From: an uncultured Lachnospiraceae bacterium
GTDB lineage: Bacteria; Bacillota; Clostridia; Lachnospirales; Lachnospiraceae
Direction: 5' to 3'
Length of the DNA stretch: 64,000 nucleotides
Assembly (NCBI GenBank): GCA_910577675.1
Contig: CAJTOR010000012.1
Location: 1 to 64,000 of the forward strand
The position numbers were made by a program, and so were the translations under genes. Below are positions 60,379 to 64,000 of this stretch, piece after piece; the stretch's first letter is position 1; each line of letters begins with the position of its first letter. The notes below the pieces were generated by a model, which ran no database searches, was not told the DNA's origin, and saw only the letters and a program-made list of their open reading frames with translations.

Positions 60379-60538
60379 TTATCCATTCCTTTCTGCATTC
60401 GTCAGATACAATTGCTTTTGCAAAAAGATATTCTTTCCCCCATACTTCTGAGTTTTTATTTTATACTGCATAGCGAAACTACATCCTGCACATTTAGTGT
60501 GAGATAAAGAATTTACTTCTTCAAATTAGTATTAAATC

Positions 60539-61411
60539 CTAAATCCGTAATCTTAACTTCTCGTATATTGCTTCTGCAACATCATCTATCGCTGGATTTT
60601 TCATATCCGAAACGGTAATTAAAAATTCTGCCATTGACCTTGATATATCTTCTGCCTTCTTTAATTCATGTCCAAGTGCTAAACCATTTGTGTATTCTAA
60701 CGATGCTAAATTTCCCTTTAAGGTTTTTACTCTATTTTCCCAATATCGTACATATTCGATTTGCTTATCTGTTGAATAAATAGCCGAGTTAATAATTGCA
60801 GGAAAAATCCGTGTACGATATTTTTGCTCCTTCATAATTTCAAGCACCTCATACATACAATTTGCCGATTTTAAATATGCATCACTGATAAGCAATACTG
60901 CAAAATCATTATCTCTTATAGTTTGCATAAAATCTTTTAAACTCTGCCATGTATCAATCCCTCGTATATCGCGAGTAACTGCTATTCCCTTTTCCTTTAA
61001 ATAATCATCAATACTATTTGCTCTATCCGTATCGTCCCAACAATAGGATAGAAAAATCCGTGGAGTTTGAATAGCATTTGATTTTTCCGCTCCAACTCCT
61101 ACAATAAATTCTTCGTCAGAATCAATGGAAATGTAGGCTTCAGCCTGCAATATCAGTTTCATGTACATTTCAAATTTTTCTTTATAATACTGAATTTTGG
61201 TTGCTTGTCCATACATGACTTTAGCCGAAGATGGAACAATAAATCCTCCATGCATTTTATTGGCCTTTTTTGTATATTCACTTCCTATCCCTAAGACATC
61301 TTCAAATATTTGACAGATGGTAGGCTCAACATCATTTATATTCTCTGGACCTTCTTTCATCATCTGATTTTTCACGAAAGACAGTTTACACAGCTTTTCT
61401 TTTACATCCAT
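60539..61411 (-). CDS. Second TIR-domain protein
   Basis: 290 residues with GAGGAGGAA before the ATG. Residues 1-125 are an unassigned domain (KLSFVKNQMMKEGPENINDV, MHGGFIVPSSAKVMYGQATK). Residues 130-260 are a TIR fold: RIFLSYCWDDTDRANSIDDY, GIAVTRDIRGIDTWQSLKDF, DFAVLLISDAYLKSANCMYE with the likely catalytic Glu in CMYEVLE, and RIFPAIINSA. Stand-alone TIR proteins in defence islands often deplete NAD after infection. The longer frame upstream overlaps rlmD and is discarded. No partner gene is adjacent. Confidence 0.82.
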   Translation of the reverse strand: MDVKEKLCKLSFVKNQMMKEGPENINDVEPTICQIFEDVLGIGSEYTKKANKMHGGFIVPSSAKVMYGQATKIQYYKEKFEMYMKLILQAEAYISIDSDEEFIVGVGAEKSNAIQTPRIFLSYCWDDTDRANSIDDYLKEKGIAVTRDIRGIDTWQSLKDFMQTIRDNDFAVLLISDAYLKSANCMYEVLEIMKEQKYRTRIFPAIINSAIYSTDKQIEYVRYWENRVKTLKGNLASLEYTNGLALGHELKKAEDISRSMAEFLITVSDMKNPAIDDVAEAIYEKLRLRI

Positions 61412-61575
61412 GCCTATTATTCCTCCTCTTTTGCGAAAAGGTATCCCTTTCGCCAAAATGTATATCTCCTGTTTCCCACAGTCTATCCCCCTGGGTAAAT
61501 CAATTCCCTCATACCCATTCTGCGGAAACAGAAACACACATCCATTTTTGCCCCGAATCGGCGGAATCCTTTGAT

Positions 61576-62919
61576 TTATCGGGCTTTTCTCGTCAGCAGA
61601 GCGACTGTCTCCACATGCCCACTCCACCCAAACATATCTACCCCCTGCACCTTCTCCACTTTATACCCATTCCCACAAAGCACCTTCAAATCCCTCCTAA
61701 GTGTTTCCATACAGCACGACACATAGACCACCCTGGAAGGGTTTGCCATAACAAGTGCGCCTAGGAATTCCTCCGATGCCCCAGACCTTGGCGGGTCCAT
61801 AATTACCACGTCCGGGCGGGCGGTTTTATTATCTGCGGCTTTCTTCATATATTCCGCGGCATCCCCCTTTAAAAAGCGTACATTTTGCACCCCGTTTACT
61901 TTGGCGTTTACTTCTGCGTCACGCACGGCAGCTTCATTGTTTTCCACACCAATCACATTCTTTGCCTTCCCGGCTGCGATCAGCCCGATAGTACCCGTCC
62001 CGCAATATGCGTCGAGCACGGTTTCTTTTCCGGTCAGTACAGCAAAATCAATCGCTGTACGGTAAAGGATTTCCGTCTGCTCCGGATTAACCTGGTAAAA
62101 TGATTTCGAGGAAATCCGGAAACGAAGCCCGCACAGCTCATCTTCAATATATCCGTTCCCGTAAAGGACGGTTTCGGATTCCCCGAGAACCATGCTTGTT
62201 TTCTGATGGTTAATATTCTGGATAATTGTTGTAATTTCGGGGTGGGCGGTTCTAAGCTTTTCAATAAAGCGGCTGCGGCCGGGAAAGTTTGTGCCGGCGA
62301 GTACAAGGACTACCATAACCTGCCCTGTCACATACCCGCAGCGGATTAGGACATGGCGCATAAGCCCCATACCCGTGTCCTCGTTGTAGGCGGAAAGGCG
62401 GAATTCGTCGGCAAGTTTTCTGAGTGTGCGAAGAATCCCGTTGGCAGTTTTATTTTGGATGGCACAGTCCGGAACCGTGATAACCTTGTGTGTGTTCTCC
62501 TCGTAGATGCCAAGTTCCATGCCACGGCGTGAGCGGTAGAAGGAGGCATGGACTTTGTGGCGGTAATGGAAGGGATTTTTCATCCCGATTATTTTTTTGA
62601 CCGGGGCAAATTCACCGAGCAGTTTCTTTGCAGCAGCCTGTTTCATGGCAAGCTGCGCCTCGTAGGAGGCGTGCTGTAAGGTGCATCCGCCGCAGCGCGG
62701 GAAAGCTTCGCAAAAAGGTTTTACACGGTCGGGGGAGGGGATTTCAATGTCGGTAAGCTTTGCGGTGGTGCTTTTTCGGTCTTTCCCGTAAACAAGTTCA
62801 ATATGGGCAGTTTCACCGGGCAGGAGACCGTCCACGGCGAAAACAGAATTGTTAAATTTTACCAGTCCGCGGCAGGCGGAATCAGTTTCATGACATTTGA
62901 CACGGTATTTTTTGGACAT
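61576..62919 (-). CDS. rlmD: 23S rRNA (uracil-C5)-methyltransferase, RlmD/RumA type
   Basis: 447 residues. An N-terminal TRAM domain (to about residue 60), the [4Fe-4S] cysteines CEAFPRCGGC, FYQVNPEQTEILY, the SAM site LDAYCGTGTIGL, MDPPRSGASEEFL and the catalytic VYVSCCMETLRRDL. It methylates a uridine in 23S rRNA (RlmD or RlmCD type; the exact position cannot be set). GGGAGGAAA precedes the ATG; a good promoter lies upstream. Base composition returns to the core pattern, so this marks the right border of the island. Confidence 0.92.
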   Translation of the reverse strand: MSKKYRVKCHETDSACRGLVKFNNSVFAVDGLLPGETAHIELVYGKDRKSTTAKLTDIEIPSPDRVKPFCEAFPRCGGCTLQHASYEAQLAMKQAAAKKLLGEFAPVKKIIGMKNPFHYRHKVHASFYRSRRGMELGIYEENTHKVITVPDCAIQNKTANGILRTLRKLADEFRLSAYNEDTGMGLMRHVLIRCGYVTGQVMVVLVLAGTNFPGRSRFIEKLRTAHPEITTIIQNINHQKTSMVLGESETVLYGNGYIEDELCGLRFRISSKSFYQVNPEQTEILYRTAIDFAVLTGKETVLDAYCGTGTIGLIAAGKAKNVIGVENNEAAVRDAEVNAKVNGVQNVRFLKGDAAEYMKKAADNKTARPDVVIMDPPRSGASEEFLGALVMANPSRVVYVSCCMETLRRDLKVLCGNGYKVEKVQGVDMFGWSGHVETVALLTRKAR

Positions 62920-62970
62920 TGGTTTCCTCCCTGATTGGTGTTTTATGGTAGAAAAAGTTTTATTTATACT

Positions 62971-62999
62971 ATTCTAACACGCTTCCCGTTTTTTTGCAA
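62971..62999 (-). promoter_or_regulatory. Promoter of rlmD
   Basis: Minus strand TTGCAA, 17 bases, TAGAAT, about 50 bp upstream of the start. A 46-codon frame at 63004-63144 on the plus strand lacks a ribosome site; otherwise the gap to 63261 shows nothing. Confidence 0.65.
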
Positions 63000-63261
63000 C
63001 AAAATGAAGAAAGGCTGGCAGATGCCTTATTTTTATCACAATCCCGTGCTAATCTTAACAGGTGGTACATGCTGTGTATTTATCCCGGCACAGGGGTTTT
63101 ATGCCTGGAAAGGCACTGGACTTTTATGCGGGGATGTGGTATAACATGCCTTGTGCCTGCCGGTTGGTAAGACGGTTCTGTAAAATATTGGAATTGCAGG
63201 GCTGTTATTGCTTTATATGGCGTGGCGGCTAGTTTGTGATATGCAGAAAAGAGGTATTGAT

Positions 63262-64000
63262 ATGAAGAAAAAAGATATGATGGAGGAAGAGAGGGAAACA
63301 GGGAGGGGCAGAACCATAAGAAAGCTTTGTGGTTTGCTGATTACTTCCCTGCTTGTGGGAGGAATGCCGTCGGGGATGACGGTGAGTACATATGCGGCGC
63401 AGAATATGGATCTGACCCAGAATAATATGAAAAGTAGTTTTGCTGGTTGGGACAATGGAATTGAAAATTTTGCAAAGTCCGGTTCGGTGGAAGATAGTAC
63501 CAGCCGGGAGGGAGAGGACGGGAACGATGGGGAAGATGGCGATAAATCAGAAATGGAGGGGAATGGAAGCGGGCAGGTATCATCCGATGGCGAAGAAGAC
63601 AGTGAGGATGGTAATCAGGATGGGGAGGATGTGACCCCGACCCCGACGAAAAAGCCGAAAAAGACCCCAACGCCAACTCCTAAAGGGGAAAAGCCTGATA
63701 CTGATAAGGAAGAAAGCTCTTCTGACGAAGACGGGAAAGATGATGAGGACAGTAATCAGGACGGGGAGGATGTGACCCCGACCCCAACAAAAAAGCCGGG
63801 AAAAACCCCGACTCCAACCCCTAAAGGAGAAAAACCAGAGGGCGAGGAGAATTCAGAGGGGGATGATGCTGCCCCGACCCCAACAAAAAAGCCGGGAAAA
63901 ACCCCAACACCAACCCCAGATGAGGAAAAGCCTGAAGGCGGGGAGAATTCGGATGATGAGGATATGACCCCGACTCCGACAAAAAAGCCGGGAAAAACCC
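63262..64000 (+). CDS. Secreted Thr-Pro-repeat protein (partial, runs off the right edge)
   Basis: At least 246 residues, open to the window end. AGAGG lies seven bases before the ATG. The N terminus has a basic segment and a hydrophobic signal (KLCGLLITSLLVGGMPSGMT, likely cut after VSTYAA). The rest is acidic spacer (Asp/Glu/Asn/Ser-rich) alternating with repeats of TPTPTKKPGKTPTPTP, four by the edge. Such stalks lift surface domains away from the wall or are glycosylated. The functional domain would be outside the window. Confidence 0.85.
   Translation, partial: MKKKDMMEEERETGRGRTIRKLCGLLITSLLVGGMPSGMTVSTYAAQNMDLTQNNMKSSFAGWDNGIENFAKSGSVEDSTSREGEDGNDGEDGDKSEMEGNGSGQVSSDGEEDSEDGNQDGEDVTPTPTKKPKKTPTPTPKGEKPDTDKEESSSDEDGKDDEDSNQDGEDVTPTPTKKPGKTPTPTPKGEKPEGEENSEGDDAAPTPTKKPGKTPTPTPDEEKPEGGENSDDEDMTPTPTKKPGKT

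Noticed and set aside
63004..63144. 46-codon frame upstream of the secreted protein
   Set aside because: No ribosome site precedes the ATG and its start lies next to the rlmD promoter.

Overview
The window looks like the chromosome of a spore-forming, probably motile, anaerobic clostridium, most likely a Lachnospiraceae member of moderate GC content. This rests on gene content and order: gdpP-rplI-dnaB, a SipL-type DUF3794-LysM spore protein, a DUF1858 protein, a short 2[4Fe-4S] ferredoxin, MecA, a Sua5/YwlE-like/RpiB cluster, frequent GGAGG ribosome sites, and two promoters that fit the flagellar sigma-D consensus. No rRNA, tRNA or CRISPR array was seen.

Layout. 1-9.7 kb: the tail of a CpsD-like polysaccharide protein, an XPD/DinG-like helicase, the dTDP-rhamnose genes rmlA-rmlB-rmlC (no rmlD here), an alkaline-phosphatase-fold hydrolase and a DEAD-box RNA helicase behind an attenuator-like hairpin. 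9.7-22 kb: a PrcB-domain lipoprotein, a 1.1 kb gene-free stretch with a duplicated small-RNA-like unit, a sigma-D-linked unknown gene, sipL, ispE, gdpP-rplI-dnaB, an esterase and a MerR-headed coiled-coil protein. 22-36 kb: mecA, a Ser/Thr kinase fused to a lysine-less MinD-like domain next to a second such protein, cell-wall hydrolases, sua5, the mtnN-ywlE-rpiB operon, murG and a HIT protein. 36-51.6 kb: an envelope operon (methyltransferase, large exported protein with a degenerate C39-like domain, GT2), deoB, dtd, ttcA-like, tcdA, a second sigma-D-linked unknown gene, a MATE pump, and a hemerythrin/NifX pair behind a structured leader.

51.6-61.5 kb is an AT-richer accessory island: a two-TM plus macro-like protein followed by a TIR-TPR protein split at a G6 tract and a small TPR protein (a type II Thoeris-like cassette), a complete IS5-family element, a SacI-like restriction endonuclease with a C5 cytosine methyltransferase, an AbrB-like small protein and a broken 8-oxoguanine glycosylase, a YjdF gene with a probable riboswitch, a TfoX-like protein, a DUF4268 gene with an early stop, and a second TIR protein. 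The window closes with an rlmD-type rRNA methyltransferase and the start of a Thr-Pro-rich secreted protein.

Between genes there are several repeat families: a five-copy element with a covarying hairpin, a multi-hairpin element carrying TATAAT boxes, a threefold 106-bp palindromic tandem, and a 313-bp IS200/IS605 remnant that keeps a promoter, both end hairpins and the tnpB 3' end but no transposase.
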